A stretch of DNA of 64,000 nt from Norana najaformis. Lineage: Eukaryota; Annelida; Clitellata; Crassiclitellata; Hormogastridae. Of the stretch, positions 20,478 to 33,300 are shown piece by piece; position 1 is the stretch's first letter; every line of letters starts with the position of its first letter. Location: positions 20,450,762 to 20,514,761 of the forward strand of contig OZ029927.1 of the NCBI GenBank assembly GCA_964023275.1, in the 5' to 3' direction. The notes under the pieces were generated by a model. That model was given only the letters and a program-made list of their open reading frames with translations. It ran no database searches and had not been told where the DNA came from. Made by a program: the position numbers and the translations under genes.

Positions 20478-23400
20478 ATGGATCAACTGTGGTTACGGTT
20501 GCTACTTGTAGCCTTTGTTGCTGGTAAATGAATACATTTTATCTTATGCCGGCATCATTCGTACATGGACAACAATATGATGTGACGCTATATTCATAAA
20601 GACAGCGTTGGTAAAAGGCCTTACAAGATAAAATCCTTGAAAAGTAGAGTTGAGGATGTACGGTCGATAAAGTAGGCATGTCATAGCCCAAAGACCCGTT
20701 TTATCTTCTGTCCGTCTGCGAAGTTCTTATTTAAAAAAAAACATTAATAAAAATTAATACTTATACTCTGCAAGTATTGAACTTCACCTTAGAATGTAGA
20801 CCTTCTGTAATGCTACACGAAACATTTTATGCCCGTATCAGTAGTAAACAGAAGACGTGCAACTATTACAGATGTTTCATTCCGCCATTTAACTGAAACT
20901 GGTTTTATATCCCTCTAGGCCTAATAGTAGCGTTTATTTAGCGACGGTTAGAGCGACTGGGACAATCATACGTACAGGCTTCACATTGTGTGTATGACTT
21001 TGAATCAGGAAGAATAATTGTACTCCGACGAAAGAGTTAACTTTGATGGAAAATGGATGTTTTTGATTCGACTTATTATATAGTTCTTCTAGGGCTAGGT
21101 CTTGCATTACAGAATTGTGCAAAAAGAGGCTCAACGGTACGATTATTTGTGATTTATATGTTATGTCATAATATCTTTCGGTCGTGCAGGGCTGTTATGT
21201 ATGTTTATGTGCATGTACGTAAGTATCTGGCTATTTGTATAGCGTAGTTTAGGAGCTAATTACTTAAGATAGTGGGTCATCTGAAGTATTGATAAATGCC
21301 TATCGATAAAAATTCGAAACATTTCCACGTCCAGTTGTATGTGCAAGTATCAGAATCTGAAAATTAACCGTACACTTTAATGCGTTTTTTTATATTCGTT
21401 TGAGCTCCTACTGTAAGTTAGCATCTCTCTGAAGAAGTCTCAATATCTTCTATATTATGCCAAGTTAATATCAATGAAGCATTTTAATAAGACACGGTGA
21501 GCGTTTGGTTATAAAGTTTTTAATGTATTATAACCGTAATTTAATAGTATCCTATTTAATAAGACAGTGTGAGAGTTTGGTTATAAAGTTTTGAACATAT
21601 TGTAACCGCTAATTTAATAGCATCCCGTATTAACAATAGACCACAAACGAAGTGTGTTCTAAGGGCCAACGCTAGAGTGATAAGTGGTAGCAGATAGAAA
21701 CTGGCTGGTGTAAAAAAGCACAGGCCGCGAGATAGTTTTGTCTAATTACTTTAAATACCATAATATTGTCTGGCAATTGGCTACAGCAACTGTGTTTGCT
21801 ACTACACAATTGGCATCGAAAAACGATTCGGTTGCATTAGTATGTAGTATTTTCATACATTAATTTTAACAGTGAAAGCGTGGTCTTTAAGTCAGACTCA
21901 ATTAACTTTTGGCAGCAGCGCAAACACAACAACAACAGTCACGTGACTGTAGTCTCAAGGCAATGAATTGTTTCTTTCACGATGAATCGCTCAGCGCTCG
22001 TGTAAGATAATATATATATATATATATATATATTACCTTAAATTTTCTCGTGGGAAAAGTCTACCGACAGATCTGATATGAATAGTTTCATGCGCATTTG
22101 TCTTCACTGAATATTCCTCTAAACTGTGCATGGATGGTAACATTTGAAGTTTTAACTATTTTCCAGCAGAAGGAAAATCGGATACATCGACTTCAGCAGC
22201 TGTCTCCCTTTCTGTTCATTCAACTACCACATCAAGTCGTTTATCGCCGTCATCATCTACCATGACTAGTACTACTACAACACCTACTACTACCAAGACT
22301 ACCACAACCCGTACAACTACCAAGACTACTAAAAAACCTACCACTACCAAGGCTACTATAACCCCTATAACTCACAAGACTACCACAACCCCTACAACTA
22401 CCAAGACTACCACAACCCCTACAACTACCAAGACTACCACAACCCTTACAACTACCAAGACTACCACAACCCCTACAACTACCAAGACCACCACAACCCC
22501 TATAACTACCAAGACTACTGCAACACCTACAACTACCAGGACTACCAGAACCCGTAAAACTAATAGAGCCCCTGCCACTACCAAGACTACCACAACCCCT
22601 ACAACTACCAAGACTACTAGAACCACTATAACTACCAAGACTACTAGAACCCTTACAACTCACAAGAAGACTTTGACCACATATACGACTAGCGAGTCAC
22701 AAGTAAACTCCTCTGAGGTTCAAACAACTGGGAAAGAGATGCCGTCGTCAACAGGTATTTTGATGAATATAAAATTACTTGCGCTTTTCTCGTCCCTTTT
22801 GTTAGTATTTATAAACTGGTGAATTAATTTCCAATGCATAATATCGTGGCAATAGGTTTATATCTATCATCGAAAGACGCGCCGTAGTATTGCTGGTAGC
22901 TTCGACAAAACTACAATTCCACATTATTCAGGACCACTCTTCGGAAATGTTTCCATTAAGGCGTGTGAACATTTGTATCCTGTGCAATAAACAATTCTTC
23001 ATTGAGCTATGCAAACCACTGACCAAGGCTATTGATGCCATTGTTGGATTCTTGTTGTTTAGTTTATGCATAGGTCAAATGACCCTCCGTTTATTCGATT
23101 CGACTCCTTGGTGAATTGAAATAACAATGAAAACTTTTCTGTTACAATATTCTACCTCTCCTATGCCGTCCATCACTTTATTTTTGACTGCATAGCTCGG
23201 TCCAACCAATTGTGAATTTGCAATCTGATTTTCCTTAGATGCAACCATCGTTGGACATTATGGTAACGTCACTATAAAAGTTTCCAGATAAAATTGGAAT
23301 AGATTAACAGTCGTATTTCATCTGGTAATAAAAGAATGCTTAAGAAGTTATACAAATGCCATCACATTATGTCATTGTATTGTATGTTATTTTGTTACAT

Positions 23401-24685
23401 TGTAATGCATGGCATTGCATTTTATTGGATTGTTTTATATTGTATTGTAGAACATCAAAACATGCCATATTAAAACACATTACATTAAGCTACACCCGCT
23501 CTGCACTAAATAACATATGGTCGGCTACGTTGCATTACACTTTTTGCTGTAATGCTCTGCACAGCATTACAAAGGACGTGTTTCAATTGTTTTTGTAGGA
23601 CTGTTTGTCTCGTTCACCATAAAAGAAATTCTTGTCATCGTTTTGTTACCCCTCGCAGTTGTTTTCATTGTCGTTGCCGTGATGCTGGTCCTCCGAAAGC
23701 GCAAATAGTAAGTAGTTACAATCGCTGAAATTCGTATTTTACGGATACTTTTCTATAATTTTAACGTTCATTGAATTCAAAAAACAGTGGTCCTTGTTTC
23801 AGTATTTGACGGCGCCAAATCTTACATGTTGAATACTTAGTCCTTCATGTGCTTTTCTGCACATCGGCAACGCAGGTTCTCTAGCTGTTCTGTTGTAACT
23901 GTTGCAAAGTTTTTCTACATGGGTGGGTTGCAAGCCCACTTCAGAATACGCCTCAATTATCCTGGCTAAGGAAAGGTTGAAGCTCTCCTTGGAAGCCAGT
24001 AACTTGATTCAGCATGGGGTCTGTAGCGCAGATTAGGGTAGCAGCTAAAATCATCTTGCTGCATTTTTTCCAATCTTATAAATGCCATGAATTGCTACTG
24101 AAGAGTAGTAGAGGGAAAACCACTGAAAGATTTAGAGATTTATACTGTTTACGTTTCTACAAATCAACACGATGGCCATTTCGCAAAATTGTAAAATCAC
24201 ATGCAACGAAAGCGAATATTTAAACACAAAATTAGTAGTAAAAAGATTAGAGTTGTATATGTTGTACGAACAACATCATTAACCGCAACTGAAGTATACT
24301 TGCTTTTCCCATGTAGGTCCACGTTCTTTGGGCCCACCGTGACAACAAATGTATTCCTTTCTCACGAACTGCTGCAACTTTATAATTCATGTTTTCATAT
24401 AGCGTAAGGGAGAACGACGAATCTTCATTGAAGAAGACTAAACAACAAAGTGAACCGGCCTCATCTGAATACGCAACCGTGGTTCCTCACAACGGACCAT
24501 CATATGGTACAGTTTCGCCTAGTAACACTATCTACGCCAATGTGGAAATGATAAAACGGCCAACGCCTTCCAACAATACCATCTACGCTAGCGTGCAACC
24601 CACTGGCGAAGCGGCTGACTTGAGCAAAAACGTCATCTACGCCGATCTAGACTTTCCGCAAAAAGTCCAGCAAAAACCAAAATAG
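20478..24685 (+). CDS. Gene 3: lectin-less mucin-like transmembrane protein with ITIM/ITSM tail
   Basis: The exons are signal peptide 20478-20523 ([15 protein letters not shown]), stalk 22167-22754, TM 23575-23707 and tail 24403-24685. Together they total 1050 nt, giving 349 aa in one frame. No CTLD exon exists between the first and second exons. The sequence jumps from the first bases after the CTLD1a acceptor (about 21199) into the TATG repeat that normally follows CTLD2b. Because the introns are phase 1, the signal peptide splices in frame to the stalk. The stalk (about 195 aa) is dominated by TTTTPTTTK-type repeats. The tail holds SEYATV, NTIYANV, NTIYASV and NVIYADL, then stops after a 13-nt deletion relative to gene 2. 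It could be a functional decoy or co-receptor, or a decaying copy; open frames in all four exons favour recent function. Confidence 0.6.
20545..20702 (+). mobile_element. Fragment of the intergenic repeat transposed into gene 3 intron 1
   Basis: About 155 bp (GGCATCATTCGTACATGG through CATAGCCCAAAGACCC) match the block that lies upstream of each gene (for example 5870-6020 and 18695-18835). They interrupt intron 1 of gene 3, where genes 4-6 are continuous. This shows that at least this part of the intergenic block is a dispersed repeat. Confidence 0.55.
21800..22166 (+). promoter_or_regulatory. Conserved block upstream of stalk exon with CACGTG palindrome
   Basis: About 350 bp before the stalk exon are strongly conserved in genes 2-6. 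They include TGCATTAGTATGTAGTATTT, the E-box palindrome CAGTCACGTGACTG (CACGTG at 21940-21945 here, 34253-34258 in gene 4, 63116-63121 in gene 6) and TCACGATGAGCCGCTCAGCG. In gene 2 and gene 5 the E-box carries one substitution. The block persists in gene 3 although the neighbouring lectin exons are gone. An enhancer, intronic promoter or simple recent ancestry would all explain this. Confidence 0.3.
22167..22754 (+). CDS. Gene 3 stalk exon, Thr-rich repeat
   Basis: The acceptor is TATTTTCCAG and the exon runs open from AEGKSDTST through repeats of the [10 protein letters not shown] type to SSTG at the donor. It is 195 codons long, longer than in genes 4-6 (about 92-100) and shorter than in gene 2 (about 235). 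It probably encodes a densely O-glycosylated, extended spacer. Reading past the donor gives a hydrophobic run and a stop at 22822. Confidence 0.65.
24403..24685 (+). CDS. Gene 3 cytoplasmic exon, truncated by a 13-nt deletion
   Basis: The exon reads YVRENDESS, then SEYATV, NTIYANV, NTIYASV and NVIYADL, and ends at TAG 24683-24685. Aligned with gene 2, 13 nt are missing just before the stop, which shifts the frame. Homology to the distal tail continues to about 25063 (VVYSAS and AIYAEP remain readable) but with further stops, so that part is presumably untranslated. Confidence 0.65.
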
Positions 24686-27221
24686 CCGCCTGTATCAGCT
24701 CTATTTATTCCACGCCCTATGCTAGCCATCCACTTCGGACATCAACACAGTGTATGCCGAACCCTTCAAACCAGATAAACCACCTAAAAAACTGGACCTG
24801 GCCTAACCAAGAACGCATTTGCTGAACAACAGAATGTATATTCCTTGGCTTAAAAAATCCCATTGCACGATCCCAATGTGGTTTATTCAGCATCTAGTAA
24901 GCCTATAAAATCTTCTGCACTAACTAGTAAAGGAGTTCAGGATCCTGGTCCAATCCATCTTAAAGCGAATGAAGTAAGACAGCCAGCAGCAACTATAGGA
25001 ACTGATCCTCAGAATCAAAGTGCAATTTATGCAGAGCCAGGCAAACTGAAAAAGTCCCCTTAACTCTTGTATGCAACTCATTATTTGCATGGCCTATTTT
25101 TGGTGCACCATCGTTTGACCAGAATCCATTCAAGAACATGCCTCGACCATTATGGACGTGTATCGACACACTTAATATAGCGCCTTTTAAGTATCTTTCT
25201 AAAGAGCTCCATACATGGCTAACTGATCTAAATAATTGCGTATTAGGGTTGTTTAAGAACGTTTTGCCGAACAGAGTATAATGCAACAGTACTTAAATAC
25301 AAGATAAGACATTAAAGTCCAATGCAGGAGAAGGCAATATCTCTAACTGATATACAGGAACGAGGCTCCTGCTTGGCACCAAACTTCCACTGTTCATATA
25401 AATATATCATATATCATATATCTTGTTCTGGTACTTATATTCGGATGTAATATATAATAGTGTTATAATGAAACTGCTGTTAGTTGTTGACAGTAGACCA
25501 CTTCATGTTATCCGAGTATCATTAATCGAGAATTTTTGAATATTCTACGAATTTGTGATTGCATGCACTTTTATCTGGTTACAATTAGGAAAGAAAAAAC
25601 TGAAGTTGTCTTTTCATCTAATGTTACAATTGATTTCTGTAAAATACTGAGGTGTTGAATTAAATATAGAGCTTACTACAAAATAGACTTTGGGTTATAT
25701 GAACTTACAGAAGCCTGTGATGTAAATGTAATTCTAAATCTCATAAATTTCTCCGCGCCACTCAACAGCCGCGTCAGGGAGACCAGATTAAATACCGGCG
25801 CTATATCTAATCTAATCTAATGGCTTCTATTGCGCCGTTTTCATAATGCTTTTCGATGTTCGCTTCAAGCCAAAATCGCAGTAAAAATATCATGTACCGC
25901 TGGAGAAGCCGGGTTGAATTCTCATAAAACCCGCAATAGCCAGGTTATTTGGTAAAATCTGTCTAGGGATCACAGAAGACCACCTTACGAGTAGCTTTTG
26001 CAAATGTTGAGTCACTGAAATCCAGCTCATTGTAATACAACCAGAACATATTATAGTCCGCTCTACTCGAGAATGGTTTATGGTGTAATTGTGGTTAACA
26101 TTAGAGCCGAGACGAATGCATCTCTCCAAATAGTATATGGAATTTAATATGCCTCATTGGAATTTACGTTGGGTCTGCGTGAAGCCTCTATCTCGTGTCA
26201 CAAGGGGCATGGCTTCTCACCTCTGACATTAAGTGCTGAATACGCATATATTCATGCATCAATATGGGCCTATGAATATGCATGAACGTTATTATGGAGT
26301 GCCTTTATTCTAGGCAAATTTCACTCGTAACCTTCTTTCTCAACGGCTCAAATTCGTGAAATATTATCCAAGTAATGTCGTCTACATTTTTGGAGTGTTG
26401 TGATTTCTAATGACATATTATGAACCGGTTAATCACATGGTAAGCCAATCATAGACGTGATTTTCGAAGGAAACCGTAGTACCCTACCAAAACCAAATCT
26501 TTGGACCATACTCCCTAATTCTTCATCACTAGGCTGTTTCTTTCAACCCTCGGTTCAAGGCACTCACCATAGCGTATATATTTTTTTCACGTTCATTTCG
26601 ATGCCTCAGTGTCAAGTTCATCGTGTTCATATCTGCCAAGCTTAATGGCTATAGTTTACGTGTGCAGTGCAAAAGTACGAGCGTATCGTATTTAATATTA
26701 GGGTTGATTACTTTGCTTTATCAGTTGCATTATAAAACTCTACAAATGATTGCAGAGAAATCAACTAAAGGTAAGAAATTAATACAGTACAAGTCTGAAT
26801 ATTCATCAGCTTCTGAATTAGGTCAGATATTAAGGAAAGAATTAAAAATAGCAACAACGAGCAACTCACCTGCAAGATCTAATAAAAATGCATTTTCACA
26901 TGTCGACCTTAATGGCTTCATATTTAGACCGAGAAAAGCATCAATTTCAATTACTAAATACTATTGCCTGGATTGCTTATGCCAGGAAATCCAGCCACTG
27001 CCTAGTCCTAAAACAGTTCACAGCTCTACTTTCAAGCTAAGCAACAGCTTCAGTGAAAGACAAGTGACTGACTCATCATATAATGCACCACTGCATCCAT
27101 TAACTTCCTTTTTCAGCGCTAACTGTGTACTGAAATGCGCAGAGGCGTAACGTTTAGTAAGTTATGCAAATTGACGAATCAAACCGAATATCATTATTCC
27201 GTGTTATAATAGGTTTACCAA
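24686..27221. repeat. 3' flank of gene 3
   Basis: The segment 24686-25063 is the untranslated remnant of the distal tail. The duplicated flank follows (ATTAAA at 25311), with ATGCAT motifs at 26240-26285 and the 26480-27150 segment shared with unit 2. No further gene is supported. Confidence 0.5.
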
Positions 27222-27520
27222 AAAAGAGAAGAAGCTCCTAAGCTAGTCCTGAGGGGCGGTCATTTATTTCAGGTGCTACCGAATTTATTTTTCTTAGACT
27301 CGAAGTATAAGAACAAGTGGCAAGTCCTCTCTTTCGCCGTCTGGTCTCCCACTGACAGTGTGCATGATTAGTGTTTTTATATTCTAGCTGAGTTGGCTAG
27401 GGGGCACAAATGGAACCGAAATCCCGAAACAAATTTCTGACATGGCGGGGAGTTGAACCTCCGAGCTTACGATTAACAGCCCAGCAAGACAACCAACCAC
27501 ACCGGTTATCAAGAGAAACT
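27222..27520 (-). mobile_element. tRNA-Asn-derived SINE, copy in unit 3
   Basis: Orthologous in position to the unit 2 copy. The minus strand shows GGCTGTTAATCGTAAGCTCG followed by GGTTCAACTC (B box). The body contains CTCCTAAGCTAGTCCTGAGG and the GTGCTACCGAATTTATTTTT segment shared by copies 2 and 3. Confidence 0.58.
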
Positions 27521-27938
27521 ATTAAATCCATGTTTCGTTGACTCGCCACAAATGCCTTATGAATGATATATTTTAACACCAACTTAATCATCATTATTGT
27601 CGCACCCGATTTGCCTCGGCACAAGACTGAGCACTGAATAGCTAATATAACTGCTATAACTGCCGTAAAGGCCCCACCAAAACTGCCTACACATAAAAAT
27701 CTTTATAGAATGGCGAAAGTAAACGCTGACAATCGAAATGCGATCTTTCCTGTCGATGACTTTTCATTATGCTAAATACCAATATGTAACAAACTGCAAT
27801 GTAATACATAATTTATGTAGCCTCCCTTCAGAGATCTGCACTCAGATGTTTCCAATTCTGCCCTGGTGAAACAGAAGTATATGACTTATGGCCGAAAGCT
27901 CCTTAAATAGCCACCGGATCCACAAGGCAGGAAGCAAG

Positions 27939-28050
27939 AGGAAGATCTTTCCATATATATAATTCTATATATGGAAAGATCTTCCTCTTTCTCTGGAAAA
28001 AATATGGAAAGATCTTCCTCTTGCTCTGGAATATATGTAAATATATATAC
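27939..28050. repeat. Perfect hairpin-forming inverted repeat, unit 3
   Basis: GAGGAAGATCTTTCCATATA (27939 onward) is the exact reverse complement of TATATGGAAAGATCTTCCTC (ending 27987), with a loop of only a few bases. A further GGAAAGATCTTCCTCTTGC follows at about 28007. Long perfect arms suggest cruciform potential. Confidence 0.75.
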
Positions 28051-30259
28051 ATACAAGACATGGCGTTAACAGTGGTGCACACAAAGGGACAACCAGTTCA
28101 CCCTCAGCATGGGTTCTGTATGATTGAAGTGACAGTCACCCTTCCTCATGCTCCCTTCTTTCTTTGTCGGATCGCTTCACGATCGAGGTAATAATCGTGA
28201 ATGTAAATGTAGATGGTTTTCTATAGCGACCGTATAGCCTCGACCCCGGTCATTTTCAATGAATTTGTCTGATGAGATCCTTCACCACCGTTGCCCTTTT
28301 CAATGGGCGCCACGTCATTTTAAGGTCCCGAGTACCGATCCTGTATGTGGACGATTTTGTATGGCTACCGTTTAGACTCGACCCGGCTCCTATGAATTGA
28401 TCGGCTCATATCGTTTACCACGCTTCAGTTTGAAACTCTGAATGGGTGCTGAGCAACTTTGAGGTCTCTGTGCACATACCATGGTTAATGTAAATGTACA
28501 CTGTTTTCCATAGCAGCCGTATGGCTCCACCCTGCTCATTTTCATTGAATTCATGGGGGGTGAGATCCTTCACCACCGCTGCCTGTTTAAATGGGCACCA
28601 CGCCATTAAATGTCCCCATGCACGTAACAATAGGCCATCTTAGGCCAGGATCGTTCGTTCATGGGCACCTAAATGATGTGACGCTAGATATTCAGAAGGA
28701 CGGCGACGGTAAAGGGCCTTGAAAGATAAAATCGTTGTAAAGAAGAGTTGAGGCTGTACTGTCGATAAAATCGACATGTCAATGCCCATAAGCCCAGAGG
28801 CTATGCATAGCATATTCATCGTGAACAGATTAATTATGGCTGACTTTATTTTAGTGCAGTTTGTACAGTTTCATTACGCACAGCAGACGATGAGGGTCTA
28901 ATGAAGTCAGATGTGTCACACGGCAGACGATCGTTTCAACGCTCGCCTTACAACGCGGAATGTGCGGGTTTGAGATTCCTCTGAAGGGGTCAGTGAGTAT
29001 GGTCCTTGAAAACAACAGTAATAATATTTTAATACTACCTAATAATAGTAATAATAATATGTATCATGTATGCCTCGGGTAAACAAAGAATAATAATAAT
29101 AAAAATTATAAATAATAATAATAATAATAATACATACATACATACATGTAGGTACATTATAAGCAAAAAGCATTCATGCAAATACAAGAAACATCCGCAT
29201 CGTAGCCTCCTTTAGTTATGAGTGACTCGTGTAACCGGATGATGAGTGAGTGTTAATGTCAGGGATTTTTAAAAATGATTAACTTCTTGGGCAGGGAACG
29301 TTTTCCCCATTTAAATGGATCTTGTTTGCAAACTGAAATGGAGAGAGAAAATTCGGAGCATCAACAAATTTTTTATAGGTCTGGCAAAAGAGTCAGCTAT
29401 GACTAGGGACAGATGATGGATTACTCATAACTAGCCTCGTTCAATCATACATGATGGATGCGGGTTCTTGGGTACAAGTATATGTTGGCTGTAGTGCAAA
29501 CACGACTACAGCAAACCCACAATTCGGAAATCTTTCCTTACGGGTATCTTTCTAGGTATATTAGTAAACAATTTCACAAGACGAATACGGATTCGAAGCC
29601 TTTGCACAGATTTCAAAGGTAAAATGCATAGTATTCAATGTGCTACAGTGCCATCCCCAGCTAAGCTCAATAAGGAAGTAACAGTGCTCACTACAGGTCT
29701 ATCTCTTTGTTGCATAACTCCAAATTCATGCAACACATTATAGTATATAAATGATAATGACCCTCTTACATTGGATCATTCGTACGCGATTCGACTACTG
29801 CAACTCCATCCCAAAGCAGCCTTACCCAAGTTCAGAATCCATCAGCTTCAATCTATCCTCAACTGTTCCATAAACAGTGAAACAATGAACAGCTGTAACG
29901 TAGGCCTACACGCAGTAAGTCCTGTGCACTGTGGCGCTTAACTGTGACCCAGCGGACAAATGATTTACGCATGTTAAAATCAAGATGCTCAGGAATCAGA
30001 TTCAACACCCGCATATGATAGCAGCAAAAAGGCATACATGCTACATCCTGCTAATCGACGCTTACCAGATAGCCGTGTGTAATTGACAGGGCAGTATAGG
30101 ATGCAGAAAGTACGTCAAATGCGCAAGGGAAATGAAAGCTACTGTAATATTTTACTTATCGCGTTATAAATAGCCAGTGTGGGCCTATTTGCTAGAACGG
30201 TGTTGCATATTAGACCGAGGTGGATATGTGACTAACCTAGTAATTTTCAAAGGACAGAT
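28051..30259. repeat. Intergenic repeat block upstream of gene 4
   Basis: Contains 125-bp module copies (about 28215-28350, a partial copy, and 28500-28625), a short (AAT) array at 29085-29130, and sequence collinear with the other units. No gene is seen. Confidence 0.5.
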
Positions 30260-30353
30260 AAAGAATTCGAACAGCTTATGAATTCTTCATTCTGAAGAGA
30301 GTTCTCGCTTGTCCAGAGTCGTTCAGCTTCATTTAGCCCAGGAAAATCCAAGA

Positions 30354-33300
30354 ATGGAGCAATTGTTGTTGCGGTTGCTACTTGTTGCTTTTCTTGCGGG
30401 TAAATGAATACATTTCTTTGAAGTTCTTATATGTAAGAACATTTTAGTAAATCATTACTTATACTATGCAAGTTTTGAACTTCTATTTAGGATGTAGGCA
30501 TACAGTAATGCTACATGTGATATTTAAAGCCGCCGTCAGTAGTAAAGAAAAGATCTGCAAGTATTATAGATGGATCAATCTGCTATTCAACTGAAACATA
30601 CCATATGGTTTATATCCCTCTAGGCCTAACACTGATATAAAGACGGTTACAGCGACTGAGATATTTATGCGCATAGACTTTACATTGTGTGTATGATTTT
30701 CATTCCAGGAAGAAAAATTGTATCCCCGCCGAAAAAAATAACTTTAATGGAAAATATAGTTTTGATTCGACTTATTATTTAGGTTTTCTCTGGCTGAGTT
30801 TTGAAAATAGGGAAGTGCGCAAAAAGAGGCTAACGGGTACGATAATTTGTGATTTATATGTTATGTGATAATAGTTTTTGTTCATGCAGGGTCATGGCTG
30901 CCATTGGATGAGGTGCGGTCGCAGAACATGCCTAAACGAACATATAACCTATCTTTATGTTGCAACGAAAGCTCTGGAAAGACTTGCTTTACGACATTTT
31001 TTGACAACAATACTCACCAAGTGCGTAAGAATTTCACAGCTGCCAAGGACTGGTGTAAAACCAATGTCCCCAACTCCTCTTTAATCATCATCAATAGCAT
31101 AGAAGACCAACGAACTGTCAAGAGCTTTATCGGAAGGGAAGCATTGGTGAATGAGACAATCCTTACGGACGCACGAAAAATCTCGGCAAGACAGTGGTCA
31201 TGGGTAAATGGCCACCAAAACATACCAAGAGGTAATAATAACGAATTTTTTTAGCTGAGCACATCGCCTACTTCACGTGGATTGCCACAATTCGGCGCCA
31301 TTATAATTTACTTCATGAATGCATTTATCCTGACGTATGAGTATTTACTTATTTCTTTTTGAAAATACTGAGTATCTTTAGTTCCACTTGGCGGTCGATT
31401 TTGCAAAATGTTGTGAAAATAAAACTTTGTTTAAATCCACTCCATTCCTAATTTCACAGGTTAAATAGGCGATATGAACCACCGATGTCAAAAACTGCTT
31501 CTTAAATTATTGTCAGTCGGCCAACATACTTTGCTAACAATCGCTTAGTGTCTTTCAGGGTTCAACAAAAGACAAGTACAGAATCGTGATGCAGCTGCCG
31601 TGTTATTTGAGTCTGGACAACGAGATGTCTACTGTTTTGGTGACTTTGACCTCGCGAGGCATTATATTTGCGAATATTCAGGTAAATGAATTTGAAGCCA
31701 AACATAACTTATTGTTTATCTTATTGTATGTATAACAACAGGTAGTCGCAGATATAAGCTAATATTATTAGTAGTAACTAACACTAACTGCCCTATATGA
31801 TTATGTTATAAATAAAATAGATAAATCTATTTATATCCCGCGAGTATATTATAAATTCACAAGAAAAGCTTCGTTTTCAAATAGAGAAAAGAATAAGTGA
31901 AGAGTGCACACACATCATTAGGCGTAAGTCACTAGGTATACGTGCATGTGAAAGTAACTTCCGTTGAATCTTTGAATAATCTTTTAATCGCTCAACAGTG
32001 TGTTGCAAAGTCTACGTACAATGCTTGTAAGATGAGCTGTTATGCATTTCGGATGCTTACTCGTGATTTAAAATCCTAGGCCAAGCTAGGTTAAAGTGTG
32101 AAAATGTGATAGTCTGCACTTTATTCCACCGAGTTTATGTTGCATGCACGTTCTGTGGAATCCTCGAAATCCATCCCTGCAAATGAAAGAATCAAAGTGA
32201 AAGATCTCTAATCGCGCGGATGGCATTAATTTAATTGGATATTAATTTTCGTATAAGAACAGAGATTAGCTATAAGTTCTACTGTAGACTCGAAACGAAA
32301 CTTCAGCTTCCAACAAAACAACAGGTATTACGTCTTAAGTGAAAGTACTGCCACTTGGTATGATGCCCGAAATGAATGCTTACGATTGGGAGGAGACTTG
32401 GCTTCTCTTACGGATCTCGGAACGATTAATGGAAACAGCTCATGGCTGAGAGATAGCAATTATTATTGGATAGGACTTTATCGAAATGAGTGGATTTGGA
32501 GCAGCACTGGTAAGATATATTCCCACAATCTATTGCTAGAGGATACATGGTGGCACGTAATAGACATACGTGCCCCTTAATTTGCCGACTGATGCATTTG
32601 TAAACATGCGATTGAATTCGTCTCTATAAGAAGTTTCTTTAATTTTCGTCGTTTTAGCTTACTGTAAGTTTACCTCTCTCGTCTTTCTTTCTCGGCTTCA
32701 ACAACTGGAATCTATTATCAGCCCGTGTATCGGCTTAAGAAGGAAGTTGTTGACGTAGACCTACGCATTTCTAAACTTCCAACTGTTAACATATAGGCTA
32801 ATATTCTGCCAAAATGTTTACTCCTAACATTACATTAAAATTTCATTGACAATCGAATAGAAAAATAAAGTGTGAACATAGAACCGTACTTGTTGTGTTA
32901 GAATTATGGCTTTCAGTAGAACAACAAATCTCTGCAATCACTCATAAGTTGTAAGCCAGTAAAATAATACCACTGTAATCATATAATTTAATAATGCGTA
33001 CCAGAATTCTCTCCATCTTACAGTTAACCGCTTACTACTTCTAGTTTACCTTCAGTACTGCATGGAAGAGAAGACAACAAAATTGCGAACAGATTAAAAC
33101 TATAAGCTCAGACAAAAACAAATTTTTTTTTGAAAGAATAGATGATTGAAAACGATCTTCAAAGACTCCTTTTTGTATAATTAGGCGCTGCAATCAATTA
33201 TACAAATTGGGCAGATGGTTATCCCGATGATTCTGCAGACAAACAATGTATCTGCCTTAGTCGAAACTGCAGCAGAAGTAACAATGGACACGTGTATGAA

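Noticed and set aside
26623-27150. A 175-codon open frame in the 3' flank of gene 3
   Set aside because: The homologous segments in units 2 and 5 are broken by stops and length changes, and no domain or splice context is visible, so it looks like chance openness in a duplicated non-coding segment.
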